This document shows positions 1 through 9,031 of a stretch of DNA of 64,000 nucleotides, piece by piece (within the stretch, counting starts at the first letter, position 1; each line of letters opens with the position of its first letter). This DNA is from Burkholderia pseudomultivorans (GTDB taxonomy: Bacteria > Pseudomonadota > Gammaproteobacteria > Burkholderiales > Burkholderiaceae): positions 620,001 to 684,000 of the forward strand of contig NZ_CP013377.1 of assembly GCF_001718415.1 (NCBI RefSeq), read 5' to 3'. The position numbers and the translations under genes were made by a program. The notes under the pieces were generated by a model that was not told the origin of the DNA, ran no database searches, and saw only the letters and a program-made list of their open reading frames with translations.

Positions 1-1509
1 GACTGCCGGATCTTCCAGAACAAGACCGCGCAGGACATCCTGCGCGAGATTTTCCAGGAGCACGGCTTTCCGGATTTCGCGTTCGACATTCGCAGCACGC
101 AGAAGCCGCTCGAGTACGTGGTGATGTACCAGGAGTCGTACTTCAATTTCTGCGCCCGCCTGATGGAGCAGGAAGGGCTGGTCTGGACGCATCGCTACGA
201 GAAGGACAAGCATATCCTCGTCATTGCGGACAGCAACCTCGTATTCCGTCCGATCGACGGCCTCGCGACGGTGCCGTTCTCCCATACCGAATCGAGCGAG
301 CTCAACGGCATCGACCGGCTCGACGAGGGGCGGCGTTTCGGCGTCGGCAAGATCACCTACCAGGATTTCAATCATCATCAGCCATCGTCGCCGCTGATGC
401 TGGTGGAGGCCGGTTCGCAGAATCTCGATCATGCGCGGCTCGCGTCCACCGAACGGTTCGAGCACCAGTCGCTCTACGATCACGGCGACGACGGCAATCG
501 CTACGCACGCTATGCGATGGAGGCGGAGGAGGCCATCGCGCATCGCTTCCTCGGCAGCGGCTACGCGTGGCAGATGACCACCGCGGGCCAGGTCAAGGTC
601 GTCGATCATCCGGTGCAGTCGAACAACCAGGATTACGCGATCCTGCATGTGCGCCACGAGGCGGTGAACGACTATACGCAGAACGCCGCGCAACTGCCGT
701 ACCGCAACAGCTTCGTGCTGCTGCCGATGAAGATTCCGTTCAGGGCGCCGCGCATGACGCCGAAACCGGTGATTCACGGCACGCAGTCCGCAATCGTCGT
801 CGGTCCGAAGGGCGAGGAGATTCATACCAACGGCAGCTGTGTCAAGGTGCACTTCCTGTGGGATCGGCGCGGCAAGCGCGATGGTTCGGATTCCATGTGG
901 ATTCGCGTGTCGCAGCCGTGGGCGGGCGACGGCTGGGGCGCAGCCGCGATTCCGCGGATCGGGCAGGAAGTGATCGTCGCGTTCAATCAGGGCGATCCGG
1001 ACAATCCGGTGATCGTCGGCCGCATGTTCAACGGCGAGCAGGGCAATCCGTACCATGGTGCGGCCGGGCAGACCATGGGGATCAAGAGCCAGACGCACAA
1101 GGGCGAAGGCTCGAACGAACTGTTGATGAGCGACGTCGCCGGTGCGCAGATGCTGTACATGCACGCGCAGAAGGACATGAACGTCATCGTCGAGGATGCG
1201 CAGCTCACCGCGGTGCTCAAGGGCGACCGGACCGTTCAGGTCGCGAAGGGCAACCAGGCGACGACGGTGTCGGTCGGCAATCTGTCGGACGTGGTGTCGC
1301 AAGGCAATACGCTGCAGCAGACGCCGCTCGGCGTTCACACGATCGAGGCGAAGGAACTGTGGATCAAGATCGGCGGCGCAGGCGGGACGCGGATCCACAT
1401 GACGGCCGACGGGATCGACATATACAAGGGCGCGTCGGTGATCCACCTCGACGACGCGAACATCAGCATCCAGGCGTCGCGCACCGACATCAATCCCAAG
1501 AACGGCTGA
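1..1509 (+). CDS. vgrG: T6SS spike protein VgrG (5' end outside window)
   Basis: This frame is open from base 1, so the gene starts upstream of the window; 502 residues are visible. VgrG trimers form the tip of the type VI secretion needle and carry effectors on their end. The visible part matches the family: the gp27-like stretch (ESYFNFCARLMEQEGLVW), the gp5 OB-fold core around residues 250-340 (GPKGEEIHTN, VKVHFLWDRRGKRDG, WAGDGWGAAAIPRIGQEV, FNQGDPDNPVIVGRMFN), and a DUF2345-like beta-helical tail ending in NPKNG. No extra C-terminal effector domain is present, so it looks like a structural spike that presents the PAAR-Rhs protein encoded downstream. The gap to the chaperone gene is 21 bp, suggesting one operon. 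Identification is secure; only the N-terminus is missing. Confidence 0.95.
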   Translation, partial: DCRIFQNKTAQDILREIFQEHGFPDFAFDIRSTQKPLEYVVMYQESYFNFCARLMEQEGLVWTHRYEKDKHILVIADSNLVFRPIDGLATVPFSHTESSELNGIDRLDEGRRFGVGKITYQDFNHHQPSSPLMLVEAGSQNLDHARLASTERFEHQSLYDHGDDGNRYARYAMEAEEAIAHRFLGSGYAWQMTTAGQVKVVDHPVQSNNQDYAILHVRHEAVNDYTQNAAQLPYRNSFVLLPMKIPFRAPRMTPKPVIHGTQSAIVVGPKGEEIHTNGSCVKVHFLWDRRGKRDGSDSMWIRVSQPWAGDGWGAAAIPRIGQEVIVAFNQGDPDNPVIVGRMFNGEQGNPYHGAAGQTMGIKSQTHKGEGSNELLMSDVAGAQMLYMHAQKDMNVIVEDAQLTAVLKGDRTVQVAKGNQATTVSVGNLSDVVSQGNTLQQTPLGVHTIEAKELWIKIGGAGGTRIHMTADGIDIYKGASVIHLDDANISIQASRTDINPKNG

Positions 1510-1530
1510 TCTTCAACAGGACAACAACAC

Positions 1531-1953
1531 ATGTACCAGATGCATGAGGGCACGCTGGCGCTGCCGGTCGAGTGGCAGGACAAGACGATGAACGTGTTCG
1601 TGTCGGCGGCGACCGGCACCGAGGGCGTGAGCCTGGTGATTACGCGCGAGCGGCTGCCATGGGGAATGAAGTTCGCCGAATACGTGGCGAACGAGACGCG
1701 CAAGGTCGCGAAGAAGGTGCCCGACTACGCGGAAGTATCGAGCGCGGGCACGACCGTGTCGGGCCGCGATGCGCACGTCCACGAGTTCACGTGGACCAAT
1801 AATGGCGCGTCGATTCATCAGCAATTGACGATGGTCGAATACGGGCAGGTCGTGATGATGCTGACCTTCACGGCGCCGGGCGCGTTGAGCGATACGCAGC
1901 GCGAGCAGGTCAACGCGGTGATCCAGAGCCTGCAACTGCGCGTGCCGGACTGA
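1531..1953 (+). CDS. Eag-type T6SS effector chaperone (DUF1795/DcrB-like)
   Basis: This 140-residue protein has the DUF1795 (DcrB-like) pattern: a short beta hairpin N-terminus (MHEGTLALPVEWQDKTMNVF), a central helix and a C-terminal beta-alpha end (LSDTQREQVNAVIQSLQL). Proteins of this family are the Eag chaperones that bind the N-terminal transmembrane segments of PAAR-Rhs effectors in the cytosol and help load them on VgrG. The context fits: it sits between vgrG and a PAAR-Rhs gene that has N-terminal membrane segments, 21 bp after the first and 11 bp before the second. Family and role are well supported by sequence plus position; direct binding is inferred. Confidence 0.85.
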   Translation: MYQMHEGTLALPVEWQDKTMNVFVSAATGTEGVSLVITRERLPWGMKFAEYVANETRKVAKKVPDYAEVSSAGTTVSGRDAHVHEFTWTNNGASIHQQLTMVEYGQVVMMLTFTAPGALSDTQREQVNAVIQSLQLRVPD

Positions 1954-1964
1954 CGGGGCGGGCC

Positions 1965-4900
1965 ATGTCGGATACGCTTGTTTACGACGAGCCGGGCGGA
2001 CGCGCCGCCGAGCGTATGGAGCGCCTCCGCCATCTCGAGGATGGCGAGGCGGCCAAGGCCGCCGAGCAGCCGTTCTACGAGAACGTCAACCATGTGATGC
2101 TTGGCGGCGATATCGGCTGGGCGACTGCCAGCGTCCTCGACGCGGGGATCACCGCGGGCGCATCGGGATCGGCGATTGCCGGCGCGCTGGCGGTCGAGCT
2201 CGCACCGGTTGCGGTCGCGATCGGCGGCGCGTGGGCGCTGGACAAGCTCGGCGTCACCGACGCGATGTCGCGCGGCTTCGTGTGGGTGGGCGACGAGCTC
2301 GGTCTGACGATCGGCCACGGCGATCCGCATCCCGCTTGCGTCGGCGATGCGGTCGCGCACTCGATGGGCGCGTGGGGCCTTTTCGGCGGCATGCTGGTCG
2401 GCGTCGCGGTCGGTGCGATCGTGGCGGCGGCGGTGGTCGCAACGGTCGCGACCGGCGGGCTGGCGGGCGCGTTGATCGTCGGCGCGTGCATGGCGGGCGG
2501 CCTCAGCCTCGGCAGCGCGCTGGCCTCCGCGAGTCAGCAGATGGGCAGCGACTGCGGACAGATCGTGACCGGCTCGCACGACGTGTACTTCGAGGGGCGG
2601 CAGGTTGCGCGCGTCACCGATCTCGTCAAGTGCGACCAGCACTCGGACGTGCCACAACCTCTCGTCGAAGGCAGCCGGACCGTATTCGTGAACGACCTGC
2701 CGCTCGTGCGGATCGGCCATGAAACGCACTGCAGCGCGAAGGTCAACGCAGGGCGCAAGAGCATCTGGATCGACAAGACGACCGCCCAGTACGGTCCGAA
2801 AAATCCCGAGCTGACCGCCGCCGAGGAGTTCTGGGCGAGCCTGCTGGGCGCGTTCGCGGGCGGGGCGGTCGGGCGGACCATCGGCAAGGGATTCAAGCCG
2901 AAATCGACCGAATCGGCCGAGCAGCGCGGCATCAAGGACGAGCAGAGCAAGTGTGTGGACGACCCGGTCGACGTCGTGACTGGCGAAGTGCTGGAGGTGC
3001 GCGTCGATCTGGCGATTCCCGGGGTGCTGCCGCTCGAACTCAGGCGGCGCTACCGGACCCGCTCGGACGATCGCGGAATGCTGGGCCGCCGCTGGTCGGA
3101 CAACTGGTCGCAGCACCTGACCGTCGAGGCCGGCCGGCTGGTGTATTTCCACGACGGCGCAGGCCTGGTGACCGGCTTCGATGCGCCGCCGGGACTGCCG
3201 CTCGACGGCATCAACCTGCGCGAACCGCGCTATCGGCTGGTCGGCAGCCGGCTCGAGCCGCGCATCCTCGATCGCGACACGCGGCAACTGCGGATTTTCT
3301 CGCCGCTGGTCGAAGGCCAATCGTCCCGCCTCGAGCGGATCGAGGATCTCGACGGCAATGCCATCGTCTTCTCCTACGACGCGGCCGGGCGCGTGAGCGA
3401 CCTGGCCCACAGCGACGGCTACCGGCTGGAAGTCGTGTATCACGGCCGGGATGTCCAGCCCGGGCGGATCGTGCTTCACGATCCGGACGATGGCGTTCGC
3501 ACGCTCGTCGACTACGGTTACCAGGACGGCATGCTTGCCCGCGTGGCGAGCTTTCAGTTCGGCCGGTTCCATTACGCGTACGACGAGCACGGCTGGATGA
3601 CCCAGTGGCGCGATACCGACCAGACCGACGTGCGCTATCGGTACGACACGGCCGGGCGCGTCGTCGAGACCGGCACCCGGCAGGGCTACCACACGGGGCG
3701 GTTCGTCTACGAGACCGGCCGCACGCGCGTGATCGACGCCGACGGCGAGTGGATCTACGACTACAACGGCGAAGGTCTCGTGACGGCCGAAACCGATCCG
3801 CTCGGCCATTGCACGCGCTCCGAATGGGAGCTCGGCCGCCTGATGGCGCGGATCGATCCGCTCGGGCGCCGGACCGACTACCGCTACGACGATGTCGGCC
3901 AGCTGGTTTCGATTACCGAAAGTTCGGGCCGGAGGATCGACCTCGAATACGAAGAGCAGCGCTTGACGTCGGTCGGTTTGCCGAACGGCGGCCGGATCCG
4001 GCTCGAATACGATCACGCGCAGCGGGTGATTGCGCGAACCGAGCCGGATGGCGCGAGGACGACGTATCGCTACGGTTCCCGCGGCGAACTGCTGCGCGTG
4101 GTTCATGGCGATCGCGAGACGCGGCTGGACTACGACCGGCGACTGCGGCTGACGGACATCGCATTGCCCGGCGGTGCGCGCCTGAGGCGCAGGACTGACG
4201 TGCTCGGCCGGGTGCTGGAGGAAACCTCGCCCGACGGGCATACGAGGCGCTTCGACTATACCGACGGCCCGGACAATCCACGCGGCCGGCTGCGGACGGT
4301 CACGCGCGCGGACGGCTCGGTGTCGCGGGCGCAATACAACAGCGAGGGCCTGCTGGTCGGCCTGACCGATCCGCTCGGGCACACGGTCCGGCGTGCCTAT
4401 GGCCCGTTCGATTTGCTGTTGGCGTCGATCGATGCGGCCGGCCAGGAAACGCGGTTCGAGTACGATCACGCGACGCGGCTGACGAAGGTCGTCAACGCGC
4501 TGGGCGAGGTCTATACGTATCGCTACGACGCGGCCGGGCGTCTCGCTGACGAAATCGACTGGGGCGGCCGCGTGACCGCGTACCAGCGCGACGCCGCCGG
4601 CCGCCTGCTCGCCAGGACGCTGCCCGACGGTGGCCAGTGGCGCTATGCGTACGATGCGCAGGACCGGCTGATCGAGGTAGACGCCGGTGACGTGAAGCTC
4701 GTCTATCGCTACGACCGATCGGGCCGGCTGGCGTCCGCGGAGGTGCACGGCGACGACGGGCACGCGCATGTGACGCGCTTCGCTTACGACCGAAACGGGC
4801 GTCTGATCGGCGAGGATCAGCATGGCGAATTGCTGCGGCACGTCTACGACGCCGACGGGCTGCGTCGTCTGCGGATGACGCCGCACCGCGAGACGGCCTA

Positions 4901-6575
4901 CGCGTACGACGCCTTGGGCGCGCTGACGCAGGTCGGCAGGTTGACGATCCATCGCGACGGTCTCGGGCGCGAGACGGGCCGGCAGGCGGGCGAATTCGCC
5001 ACGCACCGGCAATACGATGCGCTCGGTCGCATCCGCCGGCAGATCGCCGGCCCGGCGGCGGCGATCGAGGTCCTGCAGGCCGACCCCGCACGTGCGCTGG
5101 AGCAGCTGACGCGGCAGGTCTATCACTACGACGCGGCCGGGCAACTGGAGCGCGTCGACACCGACGCCGATACGCTCACCTACCGACGTGACGTGCGCGG
5201 CCAGGTCGTGCAGGCGGACAGTCTGCTGCAGCCGGCCGAGCACTACCGCTACGACGCGGCGATGAACGTCGCCGCGCACGGGCGGCAGGCGCCGGTCGAC
5301 GTTCACCACTACGGCCGAGGCGGCCTGCCGGAACGGATCGGTCATGCGCGCTATCGATACGACGCGCGCGGCCGCACGATCGAAAAGACGGTCGAGCAGC
5401 CCGGGTTCCGGCCGAAGACGTGGCAATACACGTGGGACGGTCTCAACCGGCTCGTCAAGGTCGTGACGCCCGAGCGCGGTGTCTGGCTGTATCGCTACGA
5501 CGCATTCAACCGCCGGGTCGGGAAGCAGCAGGTCGGCAGCGGCGAAACCGTCCGGTTTCTGTGGGATGGCTCGACCGTGGCGGAGCGCTGGGTCGAACAA
5601 CGGGACGGCACGACCGGACAGGTGGTGACCTGGCATATCGAGCCGGGCAGTTTCTCGCCGCTCGCGCAGGAGACGGACGACGGGGTGTATCCGGTTTTGA
5701 CCGATCAGGTGGGCTTGCCGACCGCGGTATTCGACGAACGCGGCCAGTCCGTCTGGAAGGCGTCGTACGCGTTGTGGGGAAAACTGCTGCCGGCCAGGCG
5801 GGCCGCGAACGATGCACGCGGCGCGTCGATCGATACGGCGCTGCGCTTTCCCGGCCAGTGGGCCGATGACGAGAGCGGGCTGCATTACAACCTGAACCGG
5901 TACTACGATCCGGATTCGGGGCAGTATCTGTCCATCGACCCGATAGGACTGGCTGGCGGCATCCGCACTCACGGCTACGTCGCCAATCCCACCCAGTGGA
6001 TCGACCCGCTCGGCCTTGCCGGATGCGAGTTCCGCGAATTCCTGAAGGACAAGTGGGGCAGCAAGGACGTCGCGGACGCGCTGGAGGCGAAACGCGGCAA
6101 TCCGGTACTCGACAAATTGCTGACCGACAACGAGTACCTTGCGATACGCGGCTATACGTCCAACCTGTATGAGGAAATCAACCCGGCGCTGCGCGCCGGT
6201 AATCCGGGCGAATGGGGGCGGTTGACCACGGAGGCGTCGAACGGGCTGACCAAGCTCGCGGACAACGGCTACGCGCATGTGGGCGACGTCGTGCGAAACC
6301 TGCGCCTTACCAATGAACAGGTCGAACAGTTGTTCCCGGTCGGCGGCGTTTTCCAGGACAAGGCATTCCTGTCGACGACTTCCGACCTGGATGGCGTATT
6401 CCCGGGCAAGGTGACGATGAACATCTCGTCACGCAGCGGCGTATCGGTCAGCTCGCTTTCCGAATATCCTCGGGAAGCGGAGGTATTGTTCAAGCCTGAT
6501 ACCCCGTTCAAGGTTCTCGACCGTACGCACGATGCCGCGAACGGGTCCTGGAATATCACATTGGAAGAGCTGTGA
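1965..6575 (+). CDS. PAAR-Rhs T6SS effector with C-terminal ADP-ribosyltransferase toxin
   Basis: This 1536-residue polymorphic toxin should be delivered by the adjacent VgrG. Residues 50-95 and 130-190 are hydrophobic Ala/Gly-rich segments of the kind bound by Eag chaperones. A PAAR domain follows (about 194-270) with Cys/His residues C197, H205, C223, H226, H252, H255 and C256. About 25 YD repeats form the Rhs shell, ending in the conserved core (YYDPDSGQYLSIDPIGLAGG, then DPLGLAG near 1353). The variable tail is 183 residues and carries the three marks of an R-S-E ADP-ribosyltransferase in order: Arg in AIRGY (R1395), the STT motif in FLSTTSD (1471-1473), and an ExE pair in PREAEVLF (E1504, E1506). 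The tail should modify an intracellular target with ADP-ribose; the target cannot be read. The next gene overlaps the stop codon and encodes the opposite activity. Rhs/PAAR calls are certain; the toxin class is a motif reading with good context. Confidence 0.9.
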   Translation: MSDTLVYDEPGGRAAERMERLRHLEDGEAAKAAEQPFYENVNHVMLGGDIGWATASVLDAGITAGASGSAIAGALAVELAPVAVAIGGAWALDKLGVTDAMSRGFVWVGDELGLTIGHGDPHPACVGDAVAHSMGAWGLFGGMLVGVAVGAIVAAAVVATVATGGLAGALIVGACMAGGLSLGSALASASQQMGSDCGQIVTGSHDVYFEGRQVARVTDLVKCDQHSDVPQPLVEGSRTVFVNDLPLVRIGHETHCSAKVNAGRKSIWIDKTTAQYGPKNPELTAAEEFWASLLGAFAGGAVGRTIGKGFKPKSTESAEQRGIKDEQSKCVDDPVDVVTGEVLEVRVDLAIPGVLPLELRRRYRTRSDDRGMLGRRWSDNWSQHLTVEAGRLVYFHDGAGLVTGFDAPPGLPLDGINLREPRYRLVGSRLEPRILDRDTRQLRIFSPLVEGQSSRLERIEDLDGNAIVFSYDAAGRVSDLAHSDGYRLEVVYHGRDVQPGRIVLHDPDDGVRTLVDYGYQDGMLARVASFQFGRFHYAYDEHGWMTQWRDTDQTDVRYRYDTAGRVVETGTRQGYHTGRFVYETGRTRVIDADGEWIYDYNGEGLVTAETDPLGHCTRSEWELGRLMARIDPLGRRTDYRYDDVGQLVSITESSGRRIDLEYEEQRLTSVGLPNGGRIRLEYDHAQRVIARTEPDGARTTYRYGSRGELLRVVHGDRETRLDYDRRLRLTDIALPGGARLRRRTDVLGRVLEETSPDGHTRRFDYTDGPDNPRGRLRTVTRADGSVSRAQYNSEGLLVGLTDPLGHTVRRAYGPFDLLLASIDAAGQETRFEYDHATRLTKVVNALGEVYTYRYDAAGRLADEIDWGGRVTAYQRDAAGRLLARTLPDGGQWRYAYDAQDRLIEVDAGDVKLVYRYDRSGRLASAEVHGDDGHAHVTRFAYDRNGRLIGEDQHGELLRHVYDADGLRRLRMTPHRETAYAYDALGALTQVGRLTIHRDGLGRETGRQAGEFATHRQYDALGRIRRQIAGPAAAIEVLQADPARALEQLTRQVYHYDAAGQLERVDTDADTLTYRRDVRGQVVQADSLLQPAEHYRYDAAMNVAAHGRQAPVDVHHYGRGGLPERIGHARYRYDARGRTIEKTVEQPGFRPKTWQYTWDGLNRLVKVVTPERGVWLYRYDAFNRRVGKQQVGSGETVRFLWDGSTVAERWVEQRDGTTGQVVTWHIEPGSFSPLAQETDDGVYPVLTDQVGLPTAVFDERGQSVWKASYALWGKLLPARRAANDARGASIDTALRFPGQWADDESGLHYNLNRYYDPDSGQYLSIDPIGLAGGIRTHGYVANPTQWIDPLGLAGCEFREFLKDKWGSKDVADALEAKRGNPVLDKLLTDNEYLAIRGYTSNLYEEINPALRAGNPGEWGRLTTEASNGLTKLADNGYAHVGDVVRNLRLTNEQVEQLFPVGGVFQDKAFLSTTSDLDGVFPGKVTMNISSRSGVSVSSLSEYPREAEVLFKPDTPFKVLDRTHDAANGSWNITLEEL

Positions 6576-7762
6576 TGAGTGACAAGAGTGCAGCGCTGTC
6601 GGCAGAGCAGCGTGCGGCCGTCGAGCGCGCGGCCGCACGTGCGGCGCGACGTAGCCAGTATCCCGAGGATATGGGTTTTCAGCCCTATTCCGGGCGATTT
6701 ACCAACGCGGACGTGACGCTGAAGACGCCGTGGCTGAGCGAGTATTTCAAGTTCAGGAACCGGCATCCGCACGCCGATCGCGATACGCTGCGGGCCGTTC
6801 AGCAGCAGCTCGGCGCCGATTGCTCGGACATCGTCGACCGGTTCCGCGGCGCAATGCTGGGACTGGCAATTGGCGATGCGCTGGGCACCACGCTCGAGTT
6901 TTCGCCGCGGGACAGCGCCACGGTTACCGATATCGTCGGCGGCGGCCCCTTTCACCTGAGGCCCGGCGACTGGACCGACGATACGAGCATGGCGTGCTGT
7001 CTCGCGTACAGTCTTCTGCATTCGCATCGATTCGATCCCGACCATGTGATGCTGGCCTTTTCCTACTGGTATCGATTCGGTGCATACAGCCCGACTGGAG
7101 AGTGCTTCGATATCGGCGGCACCACGCGGGCCGCGCTCGATCGTTTCCTGAAAACGGGAAATGCGTTCGCCGGAGATACCGATCCGCATTCGGCGGGGAA
7201 TGGATCGCTGATGCGGCTGGCTCCGGTCGTGCTGTTCTATGCGCACGATTTCGACAAGGCCGTGCATTTCGCGGCCGAAAGCTCGAGGCTCACACATGGC
7301 GCGAAGGAGGCCGTCGATGCCTGCCGTTTTTTTGCCGCGCTGCTGTGGGGCGCGTTCGCCGGGTTTTCAAAAGAAGACATGCTCGGCGACCGATTCTCGC
7401 CGCTGCCTGGGTATTGGGATGAAAATCCGCTCGCGCCGGCGGTCGAGCGAATCGCACGCGGCTCGTACAAGAAAAAATCCCGCAGCGAGATATCGTCGTC
7501 GGGCTACGTGATCGATACGCTCGAAGCGGCATTGTGGGCGTTCTATCACCATGACGACTTCGAGTCGGGAATGCTCGCGGCGGTCAATCTCGCGGGGGAC
7601 GCCGATACCATCGGCGCCGTGTTTGGGCAGGTGGCCGGCGCGAGCTACGGGGAGACGCGGATTCCCGTCAGGTGGATCGTCAATACGCACGCGGCGCACG
7701 GGTTTTATCACTTTGCCGAGGATTTGCTCGCCGCATCGCGAGCCGATCGATCCGCGGATTGA
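6575..7762 (+). CDS. ADP-ribosylglycohydrolase, probable immunity protein of the Rhs toxin
   Basis: This 395-residue protein belongs to the DraG/ARH ADP-ribosylglycohydrolase family, which removes ADP-ribose from proteins. Family marks are FRGAMLGLAIGDALG, the metal-binding GDWTDDTSMA, DIGGTTRAALD, GNGSLMRLAPV and the second metal site NLAGDADTIGAVFGQVAGA. The first roughly 85 residues precede the hydrolase fold and have no match in the basic family. In the known Tre1/Tri1 T6SS pair, a similar N-terminal extension plugs the toxin active site, so immunity may work both by blocking and by enzymatic reversal. I chose ATG 6575, which shares one base with the toxin stop (TGATG); GTG 6572 is also possible. 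Tight coupling to an ADP-ribosyltransferase gene makes the immunity role very likely. Confidence 0.9.
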   Translation: MSDKSAALSAEQRAAVERAAARAARRSQYPEDMGFQPYSGRFTNADVTLKTPWLSEYFKFRNRHPHADRDTLRAVQQQLGADCSDIVDRFRGAMLGLAIGDALGTTLEFSPRDSATVTDIVGGGPFHLRPGDWTDDTSMACCLAYSLLHSHRFDPDHVMLAFSYWYRFGAYSPTGECFDIGGTTRAALDRFLKTGNAFAGDTDPHSAGNGSLMRLAPVVLFYAHDFDKAVHFAAESSRLTHGAKEAVDACRFFAALLWGAFAGFSKEDMLGDRFSPLPGYWDENPLAPAVERIARGSYKKKSRSEISSSGYVIDTLEAALWAFYHHDDFESGMLAAVNLAGDADTIGAVFGQVAGASYGETRIPVRWIVNTHAAHGFYHFAEDLLAASRADRSAD

Positions 7763-7870
7763 AAGCGCGCGAACCGCGTTGAGCGGCAGCCACGCGCTGC
7801 AGCGCTGAGTCGGGAAACCGCGCGGATGGAATGGCGGATGCGCGCGTGATCGAGATCGATCCGGAGATTT

Positions 7871-7905
7871 CCAGGCCGGATTTTTTGAGTTCTTGTCCGG
7901 CCTGG
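7871..7905. repeat. 10-bp inverted repeat between effector island and purU
   Basis: CCAGGCCGGA at 7871-7880 is matched perfectly by TCCGGCCTGG at 7896-7905 with a 15-base T-rich loop. It lies between two convergent genes (the hydrolase and purU) and may end transcription. It is not a classical terminator because the T-run is inside the loop. The rest of the 7763-7976 gap holds nothing I can name. Confidence 0.4.
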
Positions 7906-7976
7906 ACGCAGCACGCACGACCCGCGCATCGTGCGCGTCCGCGCCGGCCGTGACCGCAACGACGACCGCGCGCGCC

Positions 7977-8861
7977 TTACGAAAACACCACCGTCCGATC
8001 CCCGTTCAAAAACACCCTTCGCTCGATAAACGCCTTCACCGCGCGCGCGAGCGTGATGCACTCGACATCGCGCCCGACCGCCAGCAACTGCTCCGGACGC
8101 AACGCGTGATCGACGCGCTCGACGACCTGCTCGATGATCGGGCCTTCGTCGAGATCGTCGGTGACGAAGTGCGCGGTCGCGCCGATCAGCTTCACGCCGC
8201 GCGCATGTGCCTGGTGATACGGCTTCGCGCCCTTGAAACCCGGCAGGAACGAATGATGGATGTTGATCGCGCGGTTCGCGAGCTTCGCGCTCGTTTCCTG
8301 CGACAGCACCTGCATGTAGCGCGCGAGGATCACGAGTTCGGCGCCGCTCGTCTCGAAGAAGTCGAGCCACTGCGCTTCCTGTTGCGCCTTGGTCTCGGGC
8401 GTGATCGGGAAATGCCGGAACGGCAGCCCGTGTTGCGCGGCGAGCGGCTCGAAGTCGGGATGGTTCGACACGATGCCGACGATGTCCATCTTCAGCTCGC
8501 CCATCCGCCAGCGGAACAGCAGATCCGCGAGGCAGTGCTCGAGCTTCGACACCATGATCAGCACCTTCGGCCGCGCGTTGACGTCGTGTATCGCCCATTG
8601 AATGTCGCCGCCTGGCCCGGCGAGGCTCGCCGCGATCGGCGCGAACTCGTGGCGCAGCGCGTCGATCTGCAGCGTTTCATCCGTCGGATGAAATACGCAG
8701 CGCACGAAGAAGCGGTTGCTGAGATCGTCGTCGAACACGTTCAGCGCATCGACATAGCAGCGATGGCGGTCGAGAAAGCCGACGACGGCGGCGACCTGAC
8801 CGGCCGCGCTCGGGCACGACAGCGTCAGGACGAATTGATCGGGGCGTGGGTCGGCGCTCAT
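7977..8861 (-). CDS. purU: Formyltetrahydrofolate deformylase
   Basis: This 294-residue protein has the PurU layout: an N-terminal ACT domain (FVLTLSCPSAAGQVAAVVGF) and a C-terminal formyltransferase-like catalytic domain. The latter shows ARYMQVLS, the conserved active-site stretch INIHHSFLPGFKGAKPYHQA, and GATAHFVTDDLDEGPII. PurU hydrolyses 10-formyl-tetrahydrofolate to formate and tetrahydrofolate in the cytosol, balancing one-carbon pools and supplying formate for purine synthesis. In Burkholderia it can also serve to remove one-carbon units released by demethylation of betaine-type compounds, and the neighbourhood is rich in choline and carnitine genes; that link is inferred. Length and motifs are normal. 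Confidence 0.95.
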   Translation of the reverse strand: MSADPRPDQFVLTLSCPSAAGQVAAVVGFLDRHRCYVDALNVFDDDLSNRFFVRCVFHPTDETLQIDALRHEFAPIAASLAGPGGDIQWAIHDVNARPKVLIMVSKLEHCLADLLFRWRMGELKMDIVGIVSNHPDFEPLAAQHGLPFRHFPITPETKAQQEAQWLDFFETSGAELVILARYMQVLSQETSAKLANRAINIHHSFLPGFKGAKPYHQAHARGVKLIGATAHFVTDDLDEGPIIEQVVERVDHALRPEQLLAVGRDVECITLARAVKAFIERRVFLNGDRTVVFS

Positions 8862-9031
8862 GAGACTCCTCGGATGTCAGGGGGCGCGAAGCCGCGCGGC
8901 GGCGGCCGGAAACGGCGCGCCGCATGGCTTGCGGGAGGCTCAAGTAAATCAGGACGATTTGGCAGCGGATAGAACCAACCCGCCGTGTGGCTGGTATCGG
9001 CGCGCCAGCGCGCCGGAAACGGCCGGCCGCG

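Noticed and set aside
1818..6278. Nearly 1500-codon minus-strand frame opposite the Rhs gene
   Set aside because: Same cause. The composition is Arg/Val/Pro-rich without motifs, while the plus strand has clear PAAR and Rhs repeats.
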